A DNA stretch of 64,000 nucleotides from an uncultured Nioella sp. (GCA_947498125.1 CANMJH010000001.1:62001-126000); one strand, 5' to 3'; positions 43,150 to 52,799 are shown, counted from the first letter of the stretch. The notes: a model not told the origin generated them from the sequence alone. Translations and numbers: made by a program.

Positions 43150-44199
43150 TCACGCCATTGCGGCGGCTTTCTCGCGGAGAATTTCTTGCTCTAATGGCTG
43201 GCCAGACAGATACCGGCGGACTTCCTCAACGGCGGTCAAACCTTGGCGGACATAACTGTCGCTGGTGTGTCCGGCGGCATGGGGCGACAGATATGCATTG
43301 CTAAGCGCTGAAAGCTCGGCCCGCATCTGTGGCGTCATATCAGCGCCCAATGGCGGCTCTGATTCAAAAGTATCAAGCGCGGCAAAGATCCGGCCGGTCT
43401 TTAACTCATCCACCAAAGCACCCTTTTCAAGTATGCCCGCGCGGGCGGTGTTAACCAACAGCCCCCCATCGCAAAGCGATTTCAGGTGCTTGCGGGTCAC
43501 CATGCCTTCGGTTACGGGCAGGTTCGGAGCATGCAAACTGATAACCGAGCACGTCTCAAAGAGGGCATCCAACCCCAACAGGGTGACGCCAAGAGCGGCG
43601 GCATCCTGTTTGCTAAGAAACGGGTCATATACATAAATCGGGCACCCAAATGGGCGCAAAAGGTCAAGCACAAGACGGCCTACATAGCCAAGCCCGACAA
43701 TCCCGACCGGTTGGGCGCTGAGAAGTTGACCGAGATAGTTTTCGCGCATGTCGAACCACGCGGTGCCATTGCGAAAGCCTTGATCGAAATCCCGGTGCCG
43801 CCGCAGATGGGCCAGCATTTGCGTTAGGGCAAATTCAGCCACAGCATATGCGATCACAGGCGCGGCATGACTGACGCGCAGCTCGCCCTTTTCCAGCCCG
43901 TCCTGCACGCCCAGTTTCCTGACTGACCCGGCCATATGAGACACAAAACCGATGCTGCCCTTTGGGGCCAGAGCTTCTGCTGGAATAGCCGGGCTTTGCC
44001 ATCCCGTTATCACCGCAGGGACGTCTTTTAAGAAGGGCGCGAGGTCGGCATTGGCCAACGTGTCATCCGGTAGGATCAAAGGCTCGGCAAACTCGGCCAA
44101 TGCATCCTTAACAATGCTCGGAAAAGTCAGATCGCGTTTTTCTTTTGGAACAAGGACAGCAATCTTTGGCCGAGATGTGAACGTGTTGAGAGCGGGCAT
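43150..44199 (-). CDS. D-isomer-specific 2-hydroxyacid dehydrogenase
   Basis: 349-residue NAD(P)-dependent enzyme. Rossmann motif VGIVGLGYVGRLVLDLL near 170-185; catalytic Arg in VNTARAGILEKG, Glu in TFESEPPLG and His in LSPHAAGHT. The ATG at 44197-44199, two bases after the SDR stop, is chosen; the longer open frame lies in the SDR gene. Part of the sugar-acid regulon. Possible roles are reduction of a 2-keto-sugar acid or a glyoxylate/hydroxypyruvate-type reaction. Confidence 0.88.
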   Translation of the reverse strand: MPALNTFTSRPKIAVLVPKEKRDLTFPSIVKDALAEFAEPLILPDDTLANADLAPFLKDVPAVITGWQSPAIPAEALAPKGSIGFVSHMAGSVRKLGVQDGLEKGELRVSHAAPVIAYAVAEFALTQMLAHLRRHRDFDQGFRNGTAWFDMRENYLGQLLSAQPVGIVGLGYVGRLVLDLLRPFGCPIYVYDPFLSKQDAAALGVTLLGLDALFETCSVISLHAPNLPVTEGMVTRKHLKSLCDGGLLVNTARAGILEKGALVDELKTGRIFAALDTFESEPPLGADMTPQMRAELSALSNAYLSPHAAGHTSDSYVRQGLTAVEEVRRYLSGQPLEQEILREKAAAMA

Positions 44200-44201
44200 G
44201 A

Positions 44202-44936
44202 TCAGCGGACCGACGGTTGGATTGTCAACTCGGATACATGGGCCCGGCTGGGAAGCCCTAGAACGAACATACATGCTTCGGCGATATCTTCAGGCTGCAA
44301 CGCCTTTGCCCGCATTTCCGCGGTTGGCGGTGACGGGCGCTTTTCCAGCAGCGGCGTTTCGGTCATGCCCGGAAGAAGAACAGTGGCGCGAATGCCGTTT
44401 TGCCATTCTTCTTCCATGATTGCATGGGTCATCGCCATAACCCCGGCTTTGGTTGCCTGATAGGCGGCGCCAGAAGGATCGGGTTTGCGGGCTGCGGTCG
44501 AGGAGATATTGACCAGCAGCCCGCCACCACGTGCCCGGAAGAGAGGCACCATGGATTGGGAGAGGTTAAAAGCGGCATTCAGGTTGATATCGATCATGCC
44601 TGCCCAGCTGTCGGGCGTTAATTCGCTAAACGCGCGGTTCACGATATTGACGCCGACTGAGTTGATCATCGTGTCAACAGTGGCCAATGCTTCGGCATGG
44701 GGGGCCAGAGCCACTGCTAATGCGGCGGCATCGGCGGCATCAGCTTGCATTGTGAGCGCATTGGCGCCAAGCGCCTCGGCCTCGCGCGCAACATCAGCCA
44801 GACGCGCCGCGTCCCGCCCAAGCAAGATCAAATCGGCGCCAGCCGCCGCAGCAGCGCATGCCGTCGCGCGGCCCATTCCACTGGATGCACCCGCAATCAG
44901 TATTTTGCGATCTTTCAACTTGTGTTCGGCGGTCAT
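44202..44936 (-). CDS. Short-chain dehydrogenase/reductase (SDR)
   Basis: 244-residue classical SDR. Cofactor motif LIAGASSGMGRATA near residues 13-26, NSVGVN near 87, catalytic Ser in NISSTAA and Tyr-x3-Lys in YQATKAG. Arg-rich LLGRD after the second strand suggests NADP preference, which is weak evidence. ATG at 44934-44936 starts the conserved fold; the frame extends upstream without support. It is the second gene after lacI. Probably oxidises or reduces a sugar acid in the regulon. Confidence 0.88.
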   Translation of the reverse strand: MTAEHKLKDRKILIAGASSGMGRATACAAAAAGADLILLGRDAARLADVAREAEALGANALTMQADAADAAALAVALAPHAEALATVDTMINSVGVNIVNRAFSELTPDSWAGMIDINLNAAFNLSQSMVPLFRARGGGLLVNISSTAARKPDPSGAAYQATKAGVMAMTHAIMEEEWQNGIRATVLLPGMTETPLLEKRPSPPTAEMRAKALQPEDIAEACMFVLGLPSRAHVSELTIQPSVR

Positions 44937-44976
44937 TTTCTCTGTCCTTGACCGCCATTTTCGACGGTCAGCTAAT

Positions 44977-46023
44977 CTAAGAGCCCCTTGGCGGGGCGGT
45001 TGACGCACGCACGATTAAATCGGGGCGCAGTTCCTGATGGGGTTCATCAATCGGGTCTTTGGATTCGAGCGAGGCAACCAATTTTGCGACTATTAATTCT
45101 GACATTTGCTCGACCGGTTGACGCACAGTTGTCAGGGGCGGCGACATCAATTCGGCCATGAAAATATCGTCGAAACCGACAACCGAAAGATCCTCAGGCA
45201 CACGAAAGCCCAACTCGCGAGCGCCTGCGCAGGCGCCGACGGCGTACATATCATTGACGGTGAATACGGCGGTTGGCGGATCGTCCAGCGTCATCAACTC
45301 GCGAATGCCGGTGCGACCAAGGTCGGCCGCTTGGCTGTCACCAAACCCCATCGCGTTAGGGCCAAGCCAAATGAGATCTTCGTCAAATTCGATACCGGCC
45401 TTTTCAATCTCAGAGCGCAGCCCTTCCAATCGAGCAGAGCGGCTGGAAGTGCCAATCGGCCCGGAAATAAATGCGATGCGCTTGTGCCCCAACCCGATCA
45501 AATGCCGCGTGGCAAGGCGTGCCCCCATTTTCTGATCGACACTGACTGAACAAGATACAACGCCCTGCGCGCCGCGCGTTTTTCGGTCAAAGGCAGCGAT
45601 ATGCATGCCACGATCTGCGTGTTCGCGCAGGTGGTCGAATGTAACTGGGGATGAACCCAGGATCACGCCGCGAATAGACGAGCCATGGAGCGACGCAAAG
45701 TAATTTGCCTCAAGCTCGGGGTCGCGTTCGGCGTTGCAGATAAGAACCTGGTAGCCATGGCGAAGCGCTTCTTTTTCAATAAGTTGCGAGACGTTCCCCC
45801 AAAAGGGGTTCCCAACGGAGGGCACGACAAGGCCAAGCGTTTTATTGTGGCCAGATTGCAATTGTCGAGCGACGGCATTCGGGGTGTATTTCAATTCCGC
45901 AACGGCGTTCTGCACACGCATGAGTGTCTCGGCACCCATTTTGGCGTGCCGACCATTAATGACATTTGAAACGGTGCTCACCGAAACCCCTGCCAATTTT
46001 GCAACGTCTTTTATCCCAGCCAT
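44977..46023 (-). CDS. LacI-family transcriptional regulator
   Basis: 348-residue repressor. The N-terminal HTH is canonical: GIKDVAKLAGVSVSTVSNVING (positions 3-24), then hinge helix YTPNAVARQLQSG. The periplasmic-binding-like core follows, with TLGLVVPSVGNPFWG and VVGFDDIFMAELMSPPLTTVRQP. ATG at 46021-46023. It sits between the two halves of a divergent sugar-acid regulon. Two matching 12-bp sites upstream, one at each promoter region, are its probable operators. Ligand is probably a sugar acid or its phosphate. Confidence 0.93.
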   Translation of the reverse strand: MAGIKDVAKLAGVSVSTVSNVINGRHAKMGAETLMRVQNAVAELKYTPNAVARQLQSGHNKTLGLVVPSVGNPFWGNVSQLIEKEALRHGYQVLICNAERDPELEANYFASLHGSSIRGVILGSSPVTFDHLREHADRGMHIAAFDRKTRGAQGVVSCSVSVDQKMGARLATRHLIGLGHKRIAFISGPIGTSSRSARLEGLRSEIEKAGIEFDEDLIWLGPNAMGFGDSQAADLGRTGIRELMTLDDPPTAVFTVNDMYAVGACAGARELGFRVPEDLSVVGFDDIFMAELMSPPLTTVRQPVEQMSELIVAKLVASLESKDPIDEPHQELRPDLIVRASTAPPRGS

Positions 46024-46097
46024 CGTATTTTTCTCGCCTTGTCCCACTAGCATTCAGTGCATCCACGTTAGGGGGGACGAACAAAGAGTTCCAGTTG

Positions 46098-46109
46098 GTA
46101 ATACGTTAC
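46098..46109. promoter_or_regulatory. LacI-type operator candidate, lacI side
   Basis: GTAATACGTTAC; its reverse complement GTAACGTATTAC matches the other site at 11 of 12 bases. It lies 75 bp upstream of the lacI start, suggesting autoregulation. Confidence 0.5.
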
Positions 46110-46353
46110 ATACAATATTCATCCTCGCGCGCAATTGACCAGAGGAATTTTCACATTCTGCCTAAATTTTTGTCCGGTTAAAAATTTCGACACCGTAGCG
46201 CCATTCATCCCTCTGGGAGTCAGTTTGGTGAAGGTTTCGAAATTAAAAGACTGAAAAACAATATGTTAGTATGTCATTTTTGATTTCAAATGTCGCAAGA
46301 AGTTCCCTAGATGCGAAAGTTTTTCTTTGAATTTCGTGGCTTCAGAATTTCTG

Positions 46354-46382
46354 TCGACATAGGTGTAACGTTTTACTATTAT
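46354..46382 (+). promoter_or_regulatory. Sigma-70-type promoter with embedded LacI-type operator
   Basis: TCGACA (-35, 46354-46359), exact 17-bp spacer, TATTAT (-10, 46377-46382). The operator-like GTAACGTTTTAC (46365-46376) fills the spacer up to the -10. Start codon of the binding-protein gene is 80 bp downstream. Confidence 0.6.
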
Positions 46383-46462
46383 CCTGATTCGTAGATGCAA
46401 ACATCTCGCAGGTCTTGCGAAATGCGGTGCGCTACATGGGTCGGTCGCTATGGGAGGAAATA

Positions 46463-47767
46463 ATGACCATATCTCAATCACGTAGGCGTTTTCTTAAGCA
46501 AAGTTCGGCAGCAGTCGGGGGCTTCGCGCTTACCGTTGTGTCTAAAGGCGCAGCCGCGCAGGGCATGACTACCGTACGTTTCAGTGGATACGTTGAATCG
46601 GAGGAGCAACTGGGAACAACATTGCGGGTCTTGCAGGCCTATCAGGCACAAAACCCAAATGTTGAAATTATCCCTGAATTTTCAAACTTCCGGTCCTTTA
46701 CAGACCGGCTGGCGACCGAGGCCGCGGGCGGCAATGCCCCCGACATGTTCAGTGTGAACGTTGACCTCTTGGCCGAATACGCCGCGCGCGGCGTGCTTGC
46801 GCCGCTAGATGACTACATTCCGAACCCGCTGGATATCTCGGCCTATCAAGATGGCTCGGTTTTCTCATGCACGTATAACGATCAGATCTTCGCTATTCCA
46901 AACGACGCGATTGCGCCCGCAATCTTGTATAACCCCGTTAAGTTTGAAGAAGCTGGCGTCGACGTGCCACCCAATTTCTTCACCTGGGAAGATCTGATGG
47001 AAACATCCGTGGCTCTCAGCGAAGCGCATGGGCGCGGCTTCTGGGGTATGGAAGATGGCGGCGGCAACTATGTGCCGTGTGACCTTTTCCTGCGGGCCAA
47101 AGGCAAATCCATGTTCACGCCAGAGCATACGCTTGGGTTTAACGCCGAGGATATGGCCACGTGGTTCCAATATTGGGAAGACATGCGTCAGGCCGGTGCG
47201 TGCCCACCCGCAGATGTTCAGGCGCAGGCCGGTGACAACTCGGCCACTTTGGGCGTTGTTCGTGGCCGCTCAGCCATGTTGATCCAGATGACCGATAGCT
47301 ATGTCGGCATCGGCGCGTTGATGGAAGATCCGCTAGAGCTGCATATGCTGCCAAACGGTCATGCCGGCATGGAGATGCGCCAGCATCACTATGATTACGC
47401 GGGCAACTCGACCGGGATCTGGGCCAATGCGACGGAAAAAGACCTGTTGGTCGACATCATCCGCTTCATGCATTTCGATCCAGAAGGGGTTGAGCTCTAC
47501 TATAACGGGGCTGGCATGATCCCGGCATCCACAGCCGGGCTTGAGCGGTTCGCAACCGAAGGCAATGTCGAAGAGCAAAACCTTGTCGCGTATCTGCGGA
47601 TGCTGCGGGAAGATCCTGCGCCTTCGCGTCGTCCGGGTGTTGGTGGTCTTGGTGGCATGTTCCGCCGCGCCAATGAATCTGTTGCCTTTGGCGATGCAAG
47701 CCCATTGGAAGCCTCCGAGGTGTTTATCGCCGAAGCATTGGAAAAACTTGCCGCTCTTGAGCAGTAA
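46463..47767 (+). CDS. Sugar ABC transporter substrate-binding protein, Tat-exported (family 1)
   Basis: 434-residue binding protein. The N-terminus has a Tat motif SRRRFLK followed by a hydrophobic stretch (SSAAVGGFALTVV) and AAAQG, so folded export by Tat is expected. Mature blocks fit family 1 sugar-binding proteins: VLQAYQAQNPNVEII and TEAAGGNAPDMFSVN. ATG at 46463 with GGGAGGA upstream; 16 extra in-frame codons upstream are not credible. First gene of the plus-strand half of the LacI regulon. Ligand unknown, likely an oligosaccharide or sugar acid given the downstream enzymes. Confidence 0.88.
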   Translation: MTISQSRRRFLKQSSAAVGGFALTVVSKGAAAQGMTTVRFSGYVESEEQLGTTLRVLQAYQAQNPNVEIIPEFSNFRSFTDRLATEAAGGNAPDMFSVNVDLLAEYAARGVLAPLDDYIPNPLDISAYQDGSVFSCTYNDQIFAIPNDAIAPAILYNPVKFEEAGVDVPPNFFTWEDLMETSVALSEAHGRGFWGMEDGGGNYVPCDLFLRAKGKSMFTPEHTLGFNAEDMATWFQYWEDMRQAGACPPADVQAQAGDNSATLGVVRGRSAMLIQMTDSYVGIGALMEDPLELHMLPNGHAGMEMRQHHYDYAGNSTGIWANATEKDLLVDIIRFMHFDPEGVELYYNGAGMIPASTAGLERFATEGNVEEQNLVAYLRMLREDPAPSRRPGVGGLGGMFRRANESVAFGDASPLEASEVFIAEALEKLAALEQ

Positions 47768-47874
47768 GCACTTTTCTTCTCTGCGATTGCAGGTGTGTGC
47801 CACCTGTTACATCGCCCCCGCGTCCCTTTTGGGGCGCGGGGCCCTGATTTAGATCGAACCGATTGCAAGGCCCC

Positions 47875-48780
47875 ATGACACAAACAAAGAACCTTTCGAA
47901 AAAGCAAAATGGCGTGGCGTTTCTGTTTCTATCGCCATGGATCATTGGCTTTTTGATGCTGACGCTCGGACCGATTTTGGGGTCCATGTATCTGTCGTTC
48001 ACCGATTACGACCTCTTCACAGCGCCTGAATGGACTGGATTTTCCAATTACGAGCGGCTGTTAGGCGGCGATGCGCGGTATCTGCAATCGCTGAAAGTCA
48101 CCTTTGGGTATGTGTTATTCTCAGTTCCACTAAAACTTGGCTTCGCCTTGTTTCTGGCGCTGATCTTGAACCGGGGCTTGAAGGGTCTCGGCTTTTACCG
48201 GTCGGTTTTCTATCTGCCGTCGCTTTTGGGCGGATCGGTTGCCGTCGCGATCATGTGGCGCCAGATTTTTTCCTATGACGGGTTCATCAACCAGTTTTTG
48301 TGGAGCGCGTTTGAAATAGACGCGCCCAGTTGGATCACCAACCCCGATTACGCATTAGGGACGTTGGTTCTTTTGGCTGGCTGGCAATTCGGCGCCCCGA
48401 TGGTGATCTTTCTCGCCGGGTTAAAGCAGATCCCGCAGGACATGTATGATGCCGCCTCGATCGATGGCGCGCGCCCTGTTCAGCAATTTTTCTACGTCAC
48501 AATCCCGCTTTTGACACCGATCATCTTCTTTAACTTCGTGATGCAGGTCATTGGCTCATTTCAGGCCTTTACCCCCTCATACATCATCTCGGATGGGTCG
48601 GGCGGGCCAGCCGATTCAACGCTTTTCTACACGCTCTACCTCTATGAGCAGGCCTTTACTGATTTCCGCATGGGCTATGCCTCGGCGATGGCCTGGGTGC
48701 TTGTTCTTATCATCTCGGCTGCAACCGCGGTCTCGTTCCTCAGTGCCAAGCACTGGGTGCATTACAGCGACGAAAACTAA
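47875..48780 (+). CDS. Sugar ABC transporter permease (MalF-type)
   Basis: 301-residue inner-membrane permease with six helices. The N-terminal helix is FLFLSPWIIGFLMLTLGPI; the EAA loop is DMYDAASIDGARPVQQFFYVT near residue 195. ATG at 47875 begins MTQTKN; four extra upstream codons are possible. It lies 107 bp after the binding-protein stop and pairs with the following MalG-type permease. Confidence 0.9.
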   Translation: MTQTKNLSKKQNGVAFLFLSPWIIGFLMLTLGPILGSMYLSFTDYDLFTAPEWTGFSNYERLLGGDARYLQSLKVTFGYVLFSVPLKLGFALFLALILNRGLKGLGFYRSVFYLPSLLGGSVAVAIMWRQIFSYDGFINQFLWSAFEIDAPSWITNPDYALGTLVLLAGWQFGAPMVIFLAGLKQIPQDMYDAASIDGARPVQQFFYVTIPLLTPIIFFNFVMQVIGSFQAFTPSYIISDGSGGPADSTLFYTLYLYEQAFTDFRMGYASAMAWVLVLIISAATAVSFLSAKHWVHYSDEN

Positions 48781-48809
48781 TGGCGCATGGCGAAGACAGG
48801 ACCGGGACA

Positions 48810-49673
48810 ATGACAACAGACATCAATGAAATCACCGAAAAATCCAAAGCGCGCTCGCGGCTGATAACGCATGGGTTCTTGGTATTTTTCGCGCTGATCA
48901 TGCTCTACCCGCTGGTATGGCTTGCCGTCAGCTCGCTGAAACCCTCGAACATCATCTTTTCAGATACCAGCATCATTCCGCGCCATTTCGAATGGGAAAA
49001 CTACTATCGCGGTTGGGTGGGCGTCGCCGCCCCCTTCCGCACTTTCTTCCAGAACAGCTTTGTCATTGCGTCGCTTGCGGTGGTCGGAAATGTTTTGGCC
49101 TGCTCCTTCGTGGCCTATGCGTTTGCGCGGCTCGATTTCAGCTTCAAACGTCCGCTTTTCGCGATCATGTTGATGACGATCATGCTGCCGGTCCACGCGT
49201 CGCTGATCCCGCAATATATCCTTTTTAACTATTTTGGGTGGGTGAATACGATCCTGCCGATTGTGATGCCAAAATTCTTGGCAGTGGATGCGTTTTTCAT
49301 CTTCTTGATGGTGCAATTCATCCGGGGCATCCCTCGCGAATTGGATGAGGCGGCGATGATCGACGGGGCGGGCCCGATCCGCATCTATTTCTCAATCATC
49401 CTGCCACTTTTGACCCCGGCTTTGGTCACAACGGCAGTCTTCTCGTTCATCTGGACCTATGAAGATTTCCTGACCCCGCTGATCTATCTGACATCGATTG
49501 AAAACTACACGGTGCCGCAAGGTCTGCGACTGCTGCAAGCCTCACGAGGGGCAAACAGCTGGGGCCCGATGTTGGCGATGTCTCTGCTGTCATTGGTGCC
49601 GCTTTTCGTCATCTTCTTTGTCTTCCAGCGCAAACTGATCGACGGCATCGCAACCACAGGTCTGAAAGGCTGA
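48810..49673 (+). CDS. Sugar ABC transporter permease (MalG-type)
   Basis: 287-residue permease with six helices; first helix FLVFFALIMLYPLVWLAVSS, EAA loop ELDEAAMIDGAGPIRIYFSI near 185. Two starts are possible: ATG at 48780 overlapping the MalF-type stop (TAATG), or ATG at 48810 with AGGACCGGGA upstream. I prefer the latter because of the ribosome-binding site. Its ATPase partner is probably the gene at 42022-43092. Confidence 0.9.
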   Translation: MTTDINEITEKSKARSRLITHGFLVFFALIMLYPLVWLAVSSLKPSNIIFSDTSIIPRHFEWENYYRGWVGVAAPFRTFFQNSFVIASLAVVGNVLACSFVAYAFARLDFSFKRPLFAIMLMTIMLPVHASLIPQYILFNYFGWVNTILPIVMPKFLAVDAFFIFLMVQFIRGIPRELDEAAMIDGAGPIRIYFSIILPLLTPALVTTAVFSFIWTYEDFLTPLIYLTSIENYTVPQGLRLLQASRGANSWGPMLAMSLLSLVPLFVIFFVFQRKLIDGIATTGLKG

Positions 49674-49682
49674 AGCAGCCTT

Positions 49683-50525
49683 ATGAAATCGAGTAAAACA
49701 ATGGCAAAACCACTTATTTCTGTCTTCACCAAGCCGTGGACCGATCCGCTGCCGGATCTGGCTGAAAAACTGACGGGCCTTGGGTTTCAGGGTGTCGAAC
49801 TGGCCGTCCGCCCGGGCTATCAAGTTGTGCCGGAAACGGCGCGGGCAGAGCTTCCGAAAGCGGTAAAGCTGCTGGCCGAGGCTGGGCTGAAAACCCCAAG
49901 TATCGCGGGCGATATTGATGAGGCCACTATCGAGGCATGCGGCGCAGCTGGCGTCGGCATCATCCGCATTTGCGCGCCCATTGATATGTCCATCGGCTAT
50001 CAAGCGTCGGTTGATGCCTATCGGCGCAAATTTGATGCGGTGTTGCCTGCGCTGACCCGCAACGGCGTCGCGATAGGTGTCCAAAACCATTACGGCAACC
50101 ATATCGGCAGCGCCGTCGGCCTTGCGCATCTTTTGGCGGGTTACGACCCCAAACAGGTCTGCGCAGTTCTGGATATGGGCCATTGCGCTGTGGATGGCGA
50201 ACCTGTTGGCATGGCCGTCGATATCGCCCGGCCGCATATGAACGGATTGGTCAACTTCAAAAACGCCTGCCATCTGCGCGCCAATGGCCCCGAGCTTGAG
50301 GCCGAATATGTCGTGCATTGGTCGACGCATGATCATGGCGGCTATAATTGGCGCGCCCTTGTCGAAGAGCTTCACAAAACCGGTTTCCAAGGCACGTTCT
50401 GTATGCCCGCCGAATACAGTCAACAGGCCGGCGCAAAAGGTCAGCGCATGGACGATGACGTGATCCCCTTTGTTCAAAAGGACATCGCGCATCTGCAAGC
50501 GTTGATTGATGAGATCTATGGGTAA
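49683..50525 (+). CDS. Sugar phosphate isomerase/epimerase (xylose isomerase-like TIM barrel)
   Basis: 280-residue TIM-barrel protein of the AP endonuclease 2/xylose isomerase-like superfamily. Blocks: GFQGVELAVRPGYQV, IGVQNHYGNHIGS (metal-binding His), VCAVLDMGHCAVDGEP (Asp and His ligands) and CMPAEYS near the end (Glu ligand). Start at 49683 or at the downstream ATG 49701 (MAKPLIS); neither has a clear ribosome-binding site. It sits between transport genes and the ManD-type dehydratase. Isomerisation or epimerisation of the imported sugar is likely; specificity unknown. Confidence 0.82.
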   Translation: MKSSKTMAKPLISVFTKPWTDPLPDLAEKLTGLGFQGVELAVRPGYQVVPETARAELPKAVKLLAEAGLKTPSIAGDIDEATIEACGAAGVGIIRICAPIDMSIGYQASVDAYRRKFDAVLPALTRNGVAIGVQNHYGNHIGSAVGLAHLLAGYDPKQVCAVLDMGHCAVDGEPVGMAVDIARPHMNGLVNFKNACHLRANGPELEAEYVVHWSTHDHGGYNWRALVEELHKTGFQGTFCMPAEYSQQAGAKGQRMDDDVIPFVQKDIAHLQALIDEIYG

Positions 50526-50540
50526 GAAACGAAAGCAAAC

Positions 50541-51764
50541 ATGAACTTAACCATCAAAGATGTGCGGGTGATCGTCAGTTGCCCGGGCCGAAATTTCGTG
50601 ACCGTCAAAATCGTTACGGAAAGCGGCATATATGGCGTTGGGGACGCCACCGTGAACGGGCGCGAGATGGCCGTGGCAACCTATCTGCAAGAACATGTCG
50701 CGCCATGCCTAATTGGCCGGAACGCCCATGAGATCGAGGATATCTGGCAATACCTTTATAAGGGCGTCTATTGGCGTAAAGGCCCGATCAACATGGCCTC
50801 GATTTCTGCGGTGGACATGGCGCTGTGGGACATCAAGGGCAAGGCCGCGGATCTGCCCGTTTATGAATTGCTGGGCGGCAAAAGCCGACGCGGTGTAAGC
50901 GTCTATGTTCACGCAACTGGTGAAACGGTTGACGACACGCTGGACCGCGCCGAGGCGCTGCGCGGACAAGGGTTTTCAGCCATCCGATTGCAAACCTCGG
51001 TGCCCGGCCTTGCCGGCAGCTATGGCACTTTGGGCGACAAAAAGGACTATTTTGAGCTACAAAGTGACCGCCCTTTGCCACCTGAAACGCCTTGGTCAAC
51101 GCGGAAATATATGAACTCAATCGAAGAGCTATTCTCGAAGGCCCGAGACCGTTTCGGGACCGACATTCAGCTTTTGCATGACGTCCATAGCCGCCTTACC
51201 CCGATCGAAGCTGCGCGGCTTGGCAAGATGCTCGAACCCTATGATTTGCTCTTTTTAGAAGACGCCGTGGCCGCCGAAAACCAAGACAGTTACCGCATTA
51301 TACGGGATCATACGACGACCCCTTTGGCCATCGGCGAGATCTATAATACGATCTGGGATTGCAAAGAAATGATTCAAAATCAATGGATTGACTATATCCG
51401 TTGCGCGGCCACGCATGCGGGCGGCATCACCAATCTGCGTCGAATTGCAGATTTTGCCGCACATTTCCATGTGCGCATCGCACCGCATGGCGCGCCGGAC
51501 CTATCTGTCATCTGTTTTGCAGCTCAGGCCCATGTCGGAATTTGGGCTCCCAACTTCGGCATCCAAGAATTTGTAGGATTTGGCAACGAGACCTCGAACC
51601 TCGTCTTTTCTCATGATATGAGCATCGAGAATGGCATGATCCATGTCAGTGATCGCCCTGGTCTTGGTGTGGATTTCAACGAAGAAGCCGCAAAAGACTA
51701 TCCTTATAACCGCTCGTACCTGCCTGTCAGCCGATTGGAAGATGGAACGTTATGGAGCTGGTAA
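50541..51764 (+). CDS. Enolase-superfamily sugar-acid dehydratase, ManD (RspA) type
   Basis: 407-residue mandelate-racemase/enolase superfamily member. ManD-type residues can be placed: Arg in [12 protein letters not shown] and Tyr in SYGTLG (loop base), metal ligands Asp in LLHDVHSR, Glu in [10 protein letters not shown] and Glu in AIGEIY, acid/base His in HDVH, then His and Asp in APHGAPDLS and the terminal Trp (TLWSW). ManD enzymes dehydrate D-mannonate, and some D-gluconate, to 2-keto-3-deoxy-gluconate. The HGA sequence, not HGP, is what I recall for active mannonate dehydratases, but this is from memory. ATG at 50541. Confidence 0.88.
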   Translation: MNLTIKDVRVIVSCPGRNFVTVKIVTESGIYGVGDATVNGREMAVATYLQEHVAPCLIGRNAHEIEDIWQYLYKGVYWRKGPINMASISAVDMALWDIKGKAADLPVYELLGGKSRRGVSVYVHATGETVDDTLDRAEALRGQGFSAIRLQTSVPGLAGSYGTLGDKKDYFELQSDRPLPPETPWSTRKYMNSIEELFSKARDRFGTDIQLLHDVHSRLTPIEAARLGKMLEPYDLLFLEDAVAAENQDSYRIIRDHTTTPLAIGEIYNTIWDCKEMIQNQWIDYIRCAATHAGGITNLRRIADFAAHFHVRIAPHGAPDLSVICFAAQAHVGIWAPNFGIQEFVGFGNETSNLVFSHDMSIENGMIHVSDRPGLGVDFNEEAAKDYPYNRSYLPVSRLEDGTLWSW

Positions 51765-51800
51765 ATTAGTAAAACGATAAACCAAACGAGGAACGTACAC

Positions 51801-52781
51801 GTGAACAGCAAATTCGGCAAAACCGATTTGGAAACTAGCCCGATCGTTTATGGCTGCATGGGCGGCGCTGGCGCTTTTGGCGCGCAAGAAGAAAAAGACT
51901 CGATCGAGGCGCTGCAAGAGGCGTTTAATGTCGGGATCAACTTCTTTGACACGGCCGAAGCCTATGGCAACGGCTATTCTGAACAGCTTTTGAAAAAGGC
52001 CCTTGGGGATAAACGCTCTGAGATGGTCATCTCATCGAAAGTCGCCCGCGAGAACCTTGCCCCCGCAGATATCATCGAGGCGTGTGACCGCAGCCTGAAA
52101 AATCTCGGCACCGATTACATCGACCTCTACATGCTGCACTGGCCCAACCGAGACGTGCCGCTGGCCGATAGTATTGGCGCCCTGAAAACACTGAAAGATG
52201 CCGGAAAGATCCGTCACTACGGTGTTTCGAACTTCGGTACCGCCGATATTGACGAGGCAATGGCCTTGGGCGATATCGACGTAAATCAGCTGCCGTATCA
52301 CCTGTTCTTCCGTACCATTGAAGCTGAAGTGCTGCCGAAATGTCAGGCCGCTGGCATTCCGATCATGTGCTACTCATCGCTGATGCAGGGCCTCTTGGCG
52401 GGTAAATACAAAAAGATCGACGATTTCCCCGTCGACCGCGCCCGCACCCGGATGTTTGACTATCGCAAATGGGATCAGGTCACGCATAAGGAAACCGGTG
52501 CAGAAGAAGCCGGTCAAGAACTGCTGGACGCTCTATGGGCGATGACCGCAGAAACCGGCTTGGCTATGGAAGAACTGGCCATCGGTTGGCTGAAGGCCCA
52601 AGAAGCTGTTGGCGGCGTCATCGTTGGCACACGCAATGGCGCGCAGAGTAAAGCATTGAAAAAGCTGCTGGATGTGAACCTGGATGACAGCATTCTGCAA
52701 GCGCTAAGCGACGCGTCAAACCGGCTGTATGTAGAGCTTGGAACAGATGTCGACATGTGGGGCAAAGGGCGTACGCGCTAA
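51801..52781 (+). CDS. Aldo/keto reductase
   Basis: 326-residue (beta/alpha)8 NADPH-dependent reductase. The catalytic tetrad is visible: Asp in FFDTAEAYGNG with its Tyr, Lys in VISSKVARE and His in DLYMLHWPN. The cofactor loop IVGTRNGAQ near 275 is also present. Start is GTG at 51801 with ACGAGGAACG upstream. Last gene of the plus-strand half of the regulon, followed by structured RNA and a terminator. Probable role: oxidation or reduction of the sugar before dehydration by the ManD-type enzyme. Confidence 0.88.
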   Translation: MNSKFGKTDLETSPIVYGCMGGAGAFGAQEEKDSIEALQEAFNVGINFFDTAEAYGNGYSEQLLKKALGDKRSEMVISSKVARENLAPADIIEACDRSLKNLGTDYIDLYMLHWPNRDVPLADSIGALKTLKDAGKIRHYGVSNFGTADIDEAMALGDIDVNQLPYHLFFRTIEAEVLPKCQAAGIPIMCYSSLMQGLLAGKYKKIDDFPVDRARTRMFDYRKWDQVTHKETGAEEAGQELLDALWAMTAETGLAMEELAIGWLKAQEAVGGVIVGTRNGAQSKALKKLLDVNLDDSILQALSDASNRLYVELGTDVDMWGKGRTR

Positions 52782-52799
52782 GCCGCACTGTCAAAAGGG

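Larger units (their letters stand above)
46054..46462. other. Divergent regulatory region between lacI and the ABC binding-protein gene
   Basis: About 440 bp between the two start codons, holding two operator-like sites (46098-46109 and 46365-46376) and a sigma-70-type promoter (46354-46382). No short gene is supported; the small frames seen here have no ribosome-binding sites. Confidence 0.6.
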
